DNA of 64,000 nucleotides from Pseudonocardia phyllosphaerae (GTDB taxonomy: Bacteria; Actinomycetota; Actinomycetes; Mycobacteriales; Pseudonocardiaceae). Every line of letters begins with the position of its first letter. The first letter of the stretch is position 1. Under the pieces are notes generated by a model. The model worked only from the letters and a program-made list of their open reading frames with translations, did not search any database and was not told where the DNA came from. The DNA lies in assembly GCF_046546475.1 (NCBI RefSeq), contig NZ_JBKGXS010000013.1:1-64000 (forward strand). The letters run 5' to 3'. The position numbers and the translations under genes are program-made. Positions 32,226 to 42,809 of this stretch are shown piece after piece.

Positions 32226-33836
32226 TCAGGCCTGGCTGAACGACTGCAGGACCTCGCGGTTCTGCCCGTCGGTGCCGACGACGAACCGGTAGTTCTCCCG
32301 GCTCTGCGACCCGTCGGCGCGCTGGAACACCACCGTCGCGGTGACGGTGTTCGGCCCGGCGTTGCGCAGCTGCTCGGCGTAGACCACCCGCATCTGGCTG
32401 TAGAACGCGCGGTAGCCGGAGATGCCGCCGGACTGTGCCTGGGCCTGCGGGCTCAGCTTCGCGAACGCACCGTCGATGTCGTCGGGCAGCATCCGGTAGT
32501 AGTTCTGCACGAACGACACCGGGTCGGCGACCATCCCGGCACCGGTCGTCGGGGCAGGCGTGGTGGTCGGCGGCGGCGTGGTCGGCGTCGGGGACGCCGA
32601 GGTCGGCGGTGCGGTCGTCGGGGCCGGGGCGGGAGCCGGCGCGGGCTCCGTCGGGGCGGCGGCGACCGGCGGCGGGGTCTGCTGGTTGCTGCGGACGGCA
32701 CCGATCGCGATCCCGCCGACGGCGACGACCAGCAGCACGGCGGCGATCGCCAGGATCACCGGCAGCCGGGTGCGGTTGCCGCGCCTCGCGCCGCCCTTCG
32801 CCGCGGCGGCGCCACCGGGGATGACCTGCGGGGTCGGGACGGGCGCGTCGGCGACGGTACCGCCGTCGTGCGCGGCCGGGACGACGGCGCTGTCAGCTCT
32901 GCCGGCACCGTCGGCACCGTCGGCGCTGTCGGCACCGTCGTGGGCGCCGTCCCCGAGGGCCCCGCCATGAGCGCCGTCGGAGGGTGCGGCGAGGCCTGCG
33001 ACCGAGCGGCCGGCCGCGATCCGGGCCAGCGCGTCCCGGGCCTGGGCGGCGCTGGGCCGCTCCTCCGGGTCGTTGGCGAGCAGCCGCATCAGCAGCGCGG
33101 TCAGCGGACCGGCGTGCTGCGGCGGGGTGATCTGGCCGGTCGCGACCTTGTGCAGCAGGGCGTAGGCGTTGTCGTCGAGCCCGAACGGCGGCTCGCCCTC
33201 GACGGCGGCGTAGAGCGTGGCGCCCAGGGCGAACACGTCCGAGGCGGCCGTCGGCTCCTGCCCGCGGGCGACCTCGGGCGCGAGGAACGCAGGCGTCCCG
33301 GCGATCACGCCGGTGCGGGTGAGCTGCACGTCGTCGACGGCACGGGACACACCGAAGTCGGTGATCTTGGCCCGGCCGTCCTCGGCGATCAGGACGTTGC
33401 CCGGCTTGATGTCGCGGTGCACGACCCCCGCGGTGTGCGCGGCGGCCAGCCCGTCGGCGACCTGGCGCCCGATCGCGGCGGCCTCCCGCGGCGGGATCGG
33501 GCCCTTCTCGGCGAGCACCGCGGCCAGCGAGCGCGACGGCAGGTACTCCATGACCAGCCACGGCCGCTCGTCGTGCACCACGACGTCGAACATCGAGATG
33601 ACGTGCGCGTGCTGCAGCCGGGCACCGATCCGGCCCTCCCGCAGGATCCGCTGCCGGGACTCCTCGAGCTGCTCCGCCGACGGCACGGCGGCCGCGAGGA
33701 GCTCCTTCACGGCCACGGTGCGGTTCAGCAGCTCGTCCGTGCCCCGCCAGACGGCACCCATCGCTCCGGCACCGATCCGCTCGTCGAGCCGGTAGCGGTT
33801 CCCGATCCGGAGGGAGTCGGGGGAGGGCGAGCTCAT
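32226..33836 (-). CDS. membrane Ser/Thr protein kinase (PknB-like)
   Basis: 536 residues. Kinase domain 14-275: Gly loop RIGAGAMGAVW, Lys44 in VAVKEL, HRDIKPGN (Asp142), DFG near 160 and AFLAPEVARG. A Gly/Ala/Asp-rich juxtamembrane linker follows, encoded by short tandem repeats near 32890-32990. One membrane helix spans about 358-380. The outside part has a Pro/Thr-rich stretch and a C-terminal SnoaL/NTF2-like domain (SFVQNYYRMLPDDIDGAFAKLS) instead of PASTA repeats. The ATG at 33836 has GGGGGAGGGCGAGCTC upstream. It is convergent with the S9 peptidase. Confidence 0.9.
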   Translation of the reverse strand: MSSPSPDSLRIGNRYRLDERIGAGAMGAVWRGTDELLNRTVAVKELLAAAVPSAEQLEESRQRILREGRIGARLQHAHVISMFDVVVHDERPWLVMEYLPSRSLAAVLAEKGPIPPREAAAIGRQVADGLAAAHTAGVVHRDIKPGNVLIAEDGRAKITDFGVSRAVDDVQLTRTGVIAGTPAFLAPEVARGQEPTAASDVFALGATLYAAVEGEPPFGLDDNAYALLHKVATGQITPPQHAGPLTALLMRLLANDPEERPSAAQARDALARIAAGRSVAGLAAPSDGAHGGALGDGAHDGADSADGADGAGRADSAVVPAAHDGGTVADAPVPTPQVIPGGAAAAKGGARRGNRTRLPVILAIAAVLLVVAVGGIAIGAVRSNQQTPPPVAAAPTEPAPAPAPAPTTAPPTSASPTPTTPPPTTTPAPTTGAGMVADPVSFVQNYYRMLPDDIDGAFAKLSPQAQAQSGGISGYRAFYSQMRVVYAEQLRNAGPNTVTATVVFQRADGSQSRENYRFVVGTDGQNREVLQSFSQA

Positions 33837-33975
33837 GAGGTCCAAGGGTAGTGATCCGGGGAGGGCGCACGGCGAGCAGGGCACCGGCCCGGGGGACGGG
33901 CCGGAAGGACGTCGAGACTACGCGTCCCCTCCTCCCCCATCGAGGCTCCACGCCGTAGGCCACCGGAGTGACCTG

Positions 33976-34971
33976 TCACCGGGGCAACCCCAGTTTGGCC
34001 GCACAGGCCGGCCACGATCCGTAACTGCCCCGGGCACTGCGAACGCGCTCCGCGACCGCGATCTGCTGTTCGCGGGTCGCCCGGTCGGCGGTCGGCGCGT
34101 ACGCCGTTCCGCCGAACTCCTTCCAGGTGGTGCGATCGAACTGGAGGCCGCCGTAGTAGCCGTTGCCGGTGGAGATGGCCCAGTTGCCGGTCGACTCGCA
34201 GTGGGCGATGCGGTCCCAGGTGGAGTTCTTCGCGACGGGCGGGGCGGCGGGCTGCGCTGCCCTCTTCGCGGGCTGTTCGGCCTTCTTCCCGGGCTTCTTC
34301 CCCGGCTGCTCGGCCTGCTTCCCGGCCTGCTTCCCGGGCTTCTGCTCGGCCTTCTTCCCGGGTTTGCCCGGGGTCGCGGGCTGCTTGGGGTCGCCGCGGA
34401 AGGTCCGGCCGTCCGGGTCGGCGCCGGACGCCGGCTGCTCCCCCGCCTCGGCTTTCTCGGCCTTCTTCCCGCCCGGCTCCCCCGCCTGTCCCCCGGTCCC
34501 GATCGCCGTCCGGATCTGGGCGAGGTCCGGCTCGCCGTAGCCCGCGGCCACGTCGTCGACGACCAGCACCCAGTCCCGCACCCCGCCGTCGGGCACGGCG
34601 AACCGCACCACCCCGGCGCTGTCCAGCTCCGCGAGCCGCAGCACCTGCCCGGACGCGGGGTCCACCCACCAGGGGCGGACCCGCGTCCCGGCCAGCAGGT
34701 CCAGGTCCAGCTGGATGTCCGCGCCGGTCGGCGTGTGCGCCAGCGCGTACGACCCGTCGTCGGCACTCGCCACGTCCACCCGGCCCGCCGCCGCGGCCCG
34801 GACGGTGAACCCGCCGTCGCGGTAGGGGCTGACCGCCGCCCGCGCGGCACCGAACTCGGGCGGCTCGGTGGCCAGCGCCACCTGGCTCCCGACGACGGCG
34901 CCGGCCACGGCCAGCACCGCCCCGACCACCGACGCCACCCGCCGCAGGGGAAGTCCCACCATCTCGTCCAC
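33976..34971 (-). CDS. Rpf-domain transglycosylase with N-terminal beta domain
   Basis: 331 residues. An N-terminal membrane/signal segment (11-33, RRVASVVGAVLAVAGAVVG) exports it. Residues 40-145 form a beta domain with WWVDPASGQ (101-109) and DWVLVVDD (133-140), resembling the putative collagen/glycan-binding domain that ends some glycoside hydrolases. Residues 160-248 are a Lys/Pro/Gly/Gln-rich linker with KPGKKAEQ-type repeats. Residues 250-331 are the resuscitation-promoting-factor domain (STWDRIAHCESTGNW, Glu259 catalytic; GYYGGLQFDRTTW). It would cleave peptidoglycan during growth or resuscitation. No c-di-AMP riboswitch is visible in the short upstream region. Confidence 0.85.
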   Translation of the reverse strand: MDEMVGLPLRRVASVVGAVLAVAGAVVGSQVALATEPPEFGAARAAVSPYRDGGFTVRAAAAGRVDVASADDGSYALAHTPTGADIQLDLDLLAGTRVRPWWVDPASGQVLRLAELDSAGVVRFAVPDGGVRDWVLVVDDVAAGYGEPDLAQIRTAIGTGGQAGEPGGKKAEKAEAGEQPASGADPDGRTFRGDPKQPATPGKPGKKAEQKPGKQAGKQAEQPGKKPGKKAEQPAKRAAQPAAPPVAKNSTWDRIAHCESTGNWAISTGNGYYGGLQFDRTTWKEFGGTAYAPTADRATREQQIAVAERVRSARGSYGSWPACAAKLGLPR

Positions 34972-35087
34972 GGCGGGGACGGTCCTCGGCGGGCGCGCTC
35001 ACCGGGCCGGAACGGTGTACCTCGTTCGCGATCGCGACCAGGCGGACGCTGGCCATCCCTCTCTCCGCGCCTTAACCTGTGAGCGCA

Positions 35088-35100
35088 ATGCGATGCATTA
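35088..35100. promoter_or_regulatory. AATGC-N3-GCATT dyad before the toxin remnant
   Basis: A perfect 5-bp dyad with a 3-base centre in an AT-richer patch, upstream of the BrnT-like remnant. Toxin-antitoxin promoters normally carry such operators for the antitoxin. A TACGATAT segment just after it could be a -10. Confidence 0.4.
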
Positions 35101-35233
35101 CGATATGGGAATGTCGTGGCGGGAGATCCGGTGGAGCGAAGCAAGCGAGGTCCACATCGCGCGTCACGATGTCGCCCCCGGCGAGGTCGAGCAGGTGGTC
35201 AACACGCGGGCATTCGACCGCCGCGGCTTCTAG
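35094..35233 (+). pseudogene. BrnT-like toxin remnant
   Basis: An open frame of about 45 codons whose start (WREIRWSEASEVHIARHDVAPGEVEQVVN) resembles the first third of BrnT-type RNase toxins, where a Trp/Glu segment is followed by a HGV/F-x-E-AE-type helix. It stops at TAG about 50 residues earlier than a full toxin of roughly 90 residues. The beta-rich catalytic part is missing. It lies directly before a ribbon-helix-helix antitoxin, supporting the reading as a decayed toxin of a TA pair. ATGs at 35106 and 35112 are alternative starts. Confidence 0.5.
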
Positions 35234-35279
35234 AAATCGGATGACCAGCCCCACCACGACCGGACCGGAGGCCAGCGCC

Positions 35280-35570
35280 ATGACTCAGGACGAGATCGAC
35301 CAACTGCGCGAGCACTACGACTACACCGACCTCAGCGACAGCATCGAGCGTGCGGCCGCCGAGACCGACGTCGAGCCGAATCCCATGGTCACGACGTCGC
35401 TGCGCCTGCCCAAGGATGTGCTCGACTGGGTCCGCGAGCAGGCCGACGCCCAGCACGTGAAGCCGACCGCTCTGGTCCGCCGCTGGATCGAGGAGCGGCG
35501 GACCGCGAGCAGTTCGGTCGAGGACCGGCTGTCCCGGTTGGAGAACGCCGTCTTCGACCGGGCCTCCTGA
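35280..35570 (+). CDS. ribbon-helix-helix antitoxin (CopG/BrnA-like)
   Basis: 96 residues. The RHH DNA-binding motif is MVTTSLRLPKDVLDWVREQADAQHVKPTALVRRWIEER, preceded by an acidic helical segment and followed by a short coiled coil (VEDRLSRLENAVF). It would bind its own promoter and, in a complete system, neutralise a toxin. The ATG at 35280 has GGAGG ten bases upstream. The upstream partner is truncated, so the antitoxin may survive as an orphan regulator. Confidence 0.75.
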   Translation: MTQDEIDQLREHYDYTDLSDSIERAAAETDVEPNPMVTTSLRLPKDVLDWVREQADAQHVKPTALVRRWIEERRTASSSVEDRLSRLENAVFDRAS

Positions 35571-35586
35571 CCCGGGAGCTGCTACC

Positions 35587-36225
35587 TCAGTAGTCGAACG
35601 ACGGGTCCTCGGTCCGGGTCCGCTTCAGCTCGAAGAAGTGCGGGTAGCTCGCCAGCAGCCGCGACCCGTCGAACACCCGGCCTGCCTCCTCGCCCTTCGG
35701 CACGACCGAGATGACCGGGCCGAAGAAGGCGACGCCGTCGATGTGGATGGTGGGGGTGCCGACGTCGAGCCCGACGGGGTCCATGCCCTCGTGGTGGCTG
35801 GCGCGAAGCTTCTCGTCGTACTCGGTGGAGGTGGCGGCCTCGGCGAGCTCGGCGGGCAGCCCGACCTGGTCGAGGGACTCACGGATCACGGCGTCGAGGT
35901 CGTCCTTGCGGCCGCGGTCGTGGATCCGCTCCCCCATCGCGGTGTAGAGCGGGCCGAGGACGTCGTCGCCCTTCTGCTCGGCGGCGGCGATGCAGACCCG
36001 CACCGGGCCCCACGCCTTGCGCATCAGCTCGGCGTAGTCCTCGGGCAGGTCACGGCCCTCGTTGAGGACGGCGAGGCTCATGACGTGCCAGTGCACGTCG
36101 ACGTCGCGGACCTTCTCGACCTCGAGGATCCAGCGGGAGGTCAGCCACGCCCACGGACAGCGCGGGTCGAACCACACGTCGACGCGGGCGGTCGTGCCGG
36201 CGGCGGACTCAGCGGAAGTCGTCAT
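35587..36225 (-). CDS. mycothiol-dependent nitroreductase (Rv2466c-like), DsbA fold
   Basis: 212-residue thioredoxin/DsbA-like protein. The active site is DPRCPWAW: Cys23 is present, but the second position of the CxxC pair is Ala26, giving a monothiol type. Other family marks are SRWILEVEKVRDVDVHWHVMSLAVLNEG and VGTPTIHIDGVAFFGPV. The best-studied relative uses mycothiol to reduce nitro-compounds and oxidised proteins. ATG at 36225 is chosen; a longer frame to 36297 lacks conserved sequence. It is divergent from pepN. Confidence 0.85.
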   Translation of the reverse strand: MTTSAESAAGTTARVDVWFDPRCPWAWLTSRWILEVEKVRDVDVHWHVMSLAVLNEGRDLPEDYAELMRKAWGPVRVCIAAAEQKGDDVLGPLYTAMGERIHDRGRKDDLDAVIRESLDQVGLPAELAEAATSTEYDEKLRASHHEGMDPVGLDVGTPTIHIDGVAFFGPVISVVPKGEEAGRVFDGSRLLASYPHFFELKRTRTEDPSFDY

Positions 36226-36329
36226 GTCCGTGGCAACGACGCGGCGGCGGGACTGATTCCTGCGGGCCCACGACCGGGGCACGTGATTGGATGCCACGAG
36301 ACCATCTCCGAGAGGACCAGAGCACCTCC

Positions 36330-38945
<2,616 letters not shown>

Positions 38946-38960
38946 CCGTGCACGGCAGAA

Positions 38961-38990
38961 GGGGCTCGGGAGCAGCAGCTCCCGAGCCCC
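38961..38990. terminator. strong bidirectional hairpin terminator
   Basis: Two exact 13-bp arms (38961-38973, 38978-38990) with an AGCA loop, 15 bases after the pepN stop and 15 before the stop of the convergent small zinc gene. It can serve both genes. Confidence 0.8.
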
Positions 38991-39005
38991 GTCAGCTGTC
39001 GGTGG

Positions 39006-39359
39006 TCAGCCGCGGAGACGGTCCACGAAACGCCGCAGCGCCCCGGGCCGCTCCCCGAGCAGCTGGAACTTCCCGCAGACCGCGGCCCCGCAGGCCCCGC
39101 AGTCGGTGCCCGCGCGAAAGTGGTCGTGCATCTCCTCCGGGTGCCCGCAGGCGCAGGTCCGGGTCGCCGGCACGGCCGGGGGCATCGGGGAGATCGGTTC
39201 GCGCCCGGCGGGCTCGACCGGTCCACGCTGGCTCGGCACCTGCGGTGTGACGGCGGGCAGTCCGGTCGGCGGTGTGAGGACCGCCGCCGAGGGAGCGGAG
39301 TTCTGCGAGTCGTGCCCGTGTCGCTGGGGACGCGGGCTCCCGTCGTACGAGTGCGCCAT
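39006..39359 (-). CDS. small Cys-rich zinc-ribbon protein
   Basis: 117 residues. The N-terminal half is low-complexity (Pro/Ser/Gly rich). The C-terminal half has CACGHPEEMHDHFRAGTDCGACGAAVCGKF, in which C-x-C-x-H and C-x2-C-x4-C could bind one or two zinc ions, then a basic tail (RRFVDRLRG). The ATG at 39359 follows AAGGAGG at a six-base spacing. No family is recognised and no role is assigned. It has its own promoter region of about 160 bases upstream. Confidence 0.65.
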   Translation of the reverse strand: MAHSYDGSPRPQRHGHDSQNSAPSAAVLTPPTGLPAVTPQVPSQRGPVEPAGREPISPMPPAVPATRTCACGHPEEMHDHFRAGTDCGACGAAVCGKFQLLGERPGALRRFVDRLRG

Positions 39360-39520
39360 GGTCAGCCTCCTTCGTGCCTGCGGCGGGCCGGTGCAGTCGT
39401 TGCACCGGGCGCCGCGTGTGACCGAGTATGCGATCACCGGCGGCCGAAGGGAATGACACGGAGCGTTCACGATCGCGTGCAGTGCGGGATTCCCCCACTC
39501 GCGAGGTGGGTGTCACCCGT

Positions 39521-41167
39521 TCAGGTGGCAACCGGGAGCGTGAGCACGGCCAGACAGCCCCGCGGACTGTCCGCCGACCGGAGCACCAGGTCACCCTGAT
39601 GCTCGTACGCCAGTTGGGCGCTGATGTGCAGCCCGAGGCCGGAGCCGCCGGCGCTCTCGTCGTGTACGCCGCGGCGCAGCACGATCTCCTCCTGCCCGGG
39701 TGGCAGGCCGGGACCGCTGTCGCGCACCTCGATCCGGACGACCCCCTCGCCCGACGAACAGGCCCGGACCCGGACCGGGGCGCCGGGGGCGTGCCGCCGG
39801 CAGTTCTCCAGCAGGTTCGTGACGACCTGGCGGGACACCTTCTCCGGCGCGGCGACCGGTGGCAGGCCCGGCTCGACCTCCAGGGTGACGCCCGCCTGGG
39901 CGCGCAGCCGGACCAGCTGCTCGAGCACCGGCTCGACGTGGTGCACCGGTGCCTGCGCGGGGACGGCACCGTTCGCCCGCCCGTTGCCCGCGGCGGCCGG
40001 TTCCGGGGGAACCCAGGCCTGGGTGTCCGCCGTCGGAAGCGGCCCGAAGTCGAGCAACTCGGCGTCGCCCTCGGCCGGGACGTACACCGGCTCGGGATCG
40101 GCCACCGGCGCGGTCGCCACGCCCGGAGCGTGCGCGAGCAGCGGGTTCTCCAGCATGTGCCGCAGGCGGACCAGCTCGGACAGCACGGCCTCGCGCATCC
40201 GGGCGGTCTCCGGGTCCTGCGCGTCGTGCGAGAGCAGGTGCGCGGCACCGGCGAGACCGGCGAGACCGTTCTTCAGCTCGTGGTCGCGCTCGGCGGCGAG
40301 CTCGGTCGCGCGCTCCAGGCGCCGCGCCGCGTCCCCGGTCATCTCCTGGCTGCGGGAGTAGTCGTCCTGGAACCGGGACACCGTGCGCAGCGCCAGGGTG
40401 AGCAGCGCCGAGAGCACGACGGCCATGCCTGCCAGCCGCAGCGCCGGATAGGTCAGGCCGTCGATCGGCTCGGCGGGCACCACCGAGCGGTACAGCTGGG
40501 ACACCGCGACGACGACCATGCCCAGCCCCAGCCGGGACCGGACCCGGCTCTGGCGCCGGTACCCGTCGAACAGGAACAGCACGGCGACGACGGTCCAGCC
40601 GGTCTGCGCGACGATCGAGACCAGCGGCCCGTAGGTCAGCGCCGCGACCAGCGGTGTCTCCTCCTGCGCCGCGACGATCCCGCCGAGCAGCAGTGCGAGC
40701 ACCAGCAGCACCCAGCCACCCCAGGCGCCGAGCCGCGCGGGTGGCCGCAGCGCCGCGAGCAGCATGCAGTAGACGACCAGCAGCATGACCAGCACCGCCA
40801 GCCGGGCCACGCCTCCGCCGTTGCGCACGACCAGCGCGGAGATCGGCATGATCACCACGCCGTAGAGCAGCAGCGCCGCGCCGAACCAGGACGGCCGCGG
40901 GTCCTCGGTCAGCCGCCCGGTGACCAGGGCGACGATCGCCGCGGCCGAGCCGACGCCCGCCGCGGCCAGGGTGAGGATCGAGACGGCCTGGCCGAGGTCG
41001 ATCCCGCGATCGGCGACGTAGGCGGGGCGGGTGAAGGCGACGACGAGCACGCACAGCGCGACGACGACCAGCACGTCGGCGAGGTGCCCGGCGACGAACC
41101 GCCACCGCCGGTGCCTGCCGAGGACACCGCTGAACCCGCCCGCCACGTGCCCTCCCCGAGACCCCAC
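39521..41167 (-). CDS. membrane sensor histidine kinase
   Basis: 548 residues. The N-terminal half holds about eight hydrophobic helices with little extracellular sequence, so it probably senses within the membrane. The phosphoacceptor region is HELKNGLAGLAGAAHLL (His near 296), in the style of LytS/CitA-like kinases. ATPase motifs are VVTNLLENCRRHAP, DSGPGLPPG and GSGLGLHIS. A Pro/Ala insert separates the helices from the ATPase domain. A GTG at 41146 with GGGGAGG just upstream is an alternative start. It follows the response regulator gene by 90 bases on the same strand. Confidence 0.88.
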   Translation of the reverse strand: MGSRGGHVAGGFSGVLGRHRRWRFVAGHLADVLVVVALCVLVVAFTRPAYVADRGIDLGQAVSILTLAAAGVGSAAAIVALVTGRLTEDPRPSWFGAALLLYGVVIMPISALVVRNGGGVARLAVLVMLLVVYCMLLAALRPPARLGAWGGWVLLVLALLLGGIVAAQEETPLVAALTYGPLVSIVAQTGWTVVAVLFLFDGYRRQSRVRSRLGLGMVVVAVSQLYRSVVPAEPIDGLTYPALRLAGMAVVLSALLTLALRTVSRFQDDYSRSQEMTGDAARRLERATELAAERDHELKNGLAGLAGAAHLLSHDAQDPETARMREAVLSELVRLRHMLENPLLAHAPGVATAPVADPEPVYVPAEGDAELLDFGPLPTADTQAWVPPEPAAAGNGRANGAVPAQAPVHHVEPVLEQLVRLRAQAGVTLEVEPGLPPVAAPEKVSRQVVTNLLENCRRHAPGAPVRVRACSSGEGVVRIEVRDSGPGLPPGQEEIVLRRGVHDESAGGSGLGLHISAQLAYEHQGDLVLRSADSPRGCLAVLTLPVAT

Positions 41168-41257
41168 ATCGTCGAGCTACGGATGATAGTGCGAGACCCT
41201 GACAGTTTCCCCGGCTCGTCCCGGCCCGGGGTCCGGCCCGGATCGTCGGGCGTCCGC

Positions 41258-41923
41258 TCAGATCCCGGCGGCCTTGCGGTACAGCGCGACCGCCTCCAGC
41301 TGGGAGCCGACCTCGAGCTTGGTCAGCACCGCCCGGATCTGGGTGCGCACGGTCGCCAGCGACACCACGAAGTGGTCGGCGACGGACTGGGCCCGCTTGC
41401 CCCCGGCCAGCAGGGCGAGCACCTCGCGCTCGCGCTGGGTGAGCCTGCCGAGCTTCTCGTGCAGGTCGCGGCGCTCGTCGCGGCGCCGGTGGTGCAGTTC
41501 GATGAGCTGTTCGCGGCGCCCGGGCGGCATGATCGAGCGCCCGGCGCGGGCCTCGCGGATCGCGTTGAGCAGCGCCGGGAACGGGGCGTTCTTCGGAACG
41601 AACACGAACCCACCGGCGTCGAGCGCGGCGCCGACCCGGCCGGCGTCGGAGCTGCCGGTGAGGACGACGACCCGCCAGCCCGCCTCGACCAGCGGCCCGA
41701 CGAGCCGGACCCCGTCGATCCGATTGCCCTCGCCGTCGCGGCCCAGGTCGAGGTCGAGCACGATCAGGCCCGGGCCGGTGCGGCGGGCGTGGTCGAGCAC
41801 GCCCTGCTTGGAGCGGACGGGGACGAACGTCGCGTCCTCGCCCTCGGCACGCAGGTTCAAGGCCAGCGCCGACCCCACGAGCTCGTGGTCGTCGACGATC
41901 AGGATGGGGCTGGTCACCGTCAT
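41258..41923 (-). CDS. NarL/LuxR-family response regulator
   Basis: 221 residues. Receiver domain: acidic pair DDHE at 11-13, phospho-Asp57 in LIVLDLDLG, Thr in VVLTGS and Lys in VFVPKNAPF. The C-terminal LuxR helix-turn-helix is LTQREREVLALLAGGKRAQSVADHFVVSLATVRTQIRAVLTKL. It is transcribed before the histidine kinase and presumably paired with it. A 13-bp palindrome upstream may be its own binding site. Confidence 0.93.
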   Translation of the reverse strand: MTVTSPILIVDDHELVGSALALNLRAEGEDATFVPVRSKQGVLDHARRTGPGLIVLDLDLGRDGEGNRIDGVRLVGPLVEAGWRVVVLTGSSDAGRVGAALDAGGFVFVPKNAPFPALLNAIREARAGRSIMPPGRREQLIELHHRRRDERRDLHEKLGRLTQREREVLALLAGGKRAQSVADHFVVSLATVRTQIRAVLTKLEVGSQLEAVALYRKAAGI

Positions 41924-41983
41924 GCCGGGACCGCCTCCGCCGGGCGCGCCATGGGAGGGATCTTAGGCCGTCCGGCCCTTCCC

Positions 41984-41996
41984 GTGTGGACCACAC
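41984..41996. promoter_or_regulatory. GTGTGGACCACAC palindrome before the response regulator
   Basis: Fully symmetric 13-mer with a single central base, 60 bases upstream of the response-regulator start. It fits an operator for autoregulation; no further copy was noticed nearby. Confidence 0.4.
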
Positions 41997-42063
41997 ACCG
42001 GACGGACCGAATTTCCGACCGGATATCGCAAAGCTGCTGCCGGTCGGCGAGCTGCTCCTCCGG

Positions 42064-42546
42064 TCAGGGGCGGGAGCCGGCCTGGTCGGCCAGCATGCGC
42101 AGCCCGGAGAGGATCCCGTTGAACAGGTCGCCCTCCTTGAACGAGGCGACCATGCTCATCAGGGCCAGCTTCGCGCCGCGGTCGGGCAGCCGGACCTTCG
42201 CCTCGGAGCCGGTGACGATCTCCAGGATCCGCTGACCGGGGCTGACGGCGACGAGCACCGCGTCCTCGTGGCCATCGATCCGGCCGTGCAGCTCGATCGC
42301 GGTCGCCCGGGAGTCCTCGCTGAGGTCACCGATGTAGAGCGCGAAGCGCAGCCCGGTCTCGCGGCTGGTCAGCGTCAGCGCGTCGTCCAGGCGGGCGAGC
42401 TCCACCGGGGAGAACGGCTGCTCGGACTGGTCCGGCTCGCGGAACTGGTCGGCGGCCGAGACGCGCCCGGACCCGGTGACCACGGAGCCCTCGGGCAGGT
42501 CCCGCTCGTCGCCGGAGAAGACGGTCACTCCACTACCACTTGCCAC
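42064..42546 (-). CDS. DUF5130 / TPM-like protein
   Basis: 160 residues resembling DUF5130, with a TPM-phosphatase-like fold (FSPVELARLDDALTLTSRETGLRFALYIGDL, then ILEIVTGSEAKVRLPDRGAKLALMSMVASFKEGDLFNGILSGLRML). No signal peptide is apparent. The GTG at 42546 has GGAGGT five bases upstream and overlaps the end of the upstream small membrane gene by 14 bases, so the two are co-translated. Function is unknown. Confidence 0.7.
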   Translation of the reverse strand: MASGSGVTVFSGDERDLPEGSVVTGSGRVSAADQFREPDQSEQPFSPVELARLDDALTLTSRETGLRFALYIGDLSEDSRATAIELHGRIDGHEDAVLVAVSPGQRILEIVTGSEAKVRLPDRGAKLALMSMVASFKEGDLFNGILSGLRMLADQAGSRP

Positions 42547-42799
42547 CGGTACCTCCGCGCGTCTCGGTGTGGTCGGAACCCGCCGGGACCGCACCGTGCG
42601 GGTGGTCCGCGTGGTGGTGGTCGGCATGGCCGTCACCGGCCGGGTTCGCGATCCAGAACAGGGGCTCGTAGCGCCAGGGGTCGCCCGCCGACCAGCGGGT
42701 CCGCTTGCCCCGGCGCCGGGAGGCGACCAGGAGCCAGATACCCGCGTAGAGGGCGACCGGCGCGCCCACGTACACCAGCAGTGTTTCCAGGACGGTCAC
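42533..42799 (-). CDS. small membrane protein, possibly CtaJ-like oxidase subunit
   Basis: 88 residues. One N-terminal membrane helix (LLVYVGAPVALYAGIWLLVA) is followed by a basic turn and GDPWRYEPLFWIANP, then a His/Asp-rich tail (DGHADHHHADHPHG) that could bind metal. The helix-plus-PLFWIANP pattern resembles the CtaJ accessory subunit of actinobacterial aa3 cytochrome oxidase; this is a tentative recall. It overlaps the DUF5130 gene, with which it forms a pair. Confidence 0.55.
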   Translation of the reverse strand: MTVLETLLVYVGAPVALYAGIWLLVASRRRGKRTRWSAGDPWRYEPLFWIANPAGDGHADHHHADHPHGAVPAGSDHTETRGGTGGKW

Positions 42800-42809
42800 G
42801 GGGGAGAAC

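Noticed and set aside
34972..35056. Alternative N-terminus MASVRLVAIANEVHRSG in a different frame ahead of the Rpf gene, with GGAGAGAGGG before it
   Set aside because: It would need a frameshift to join the Rpf domain. The in-frame start already gives an export segment, so a sequencing or real frameshift cannot be shown from one sequence.
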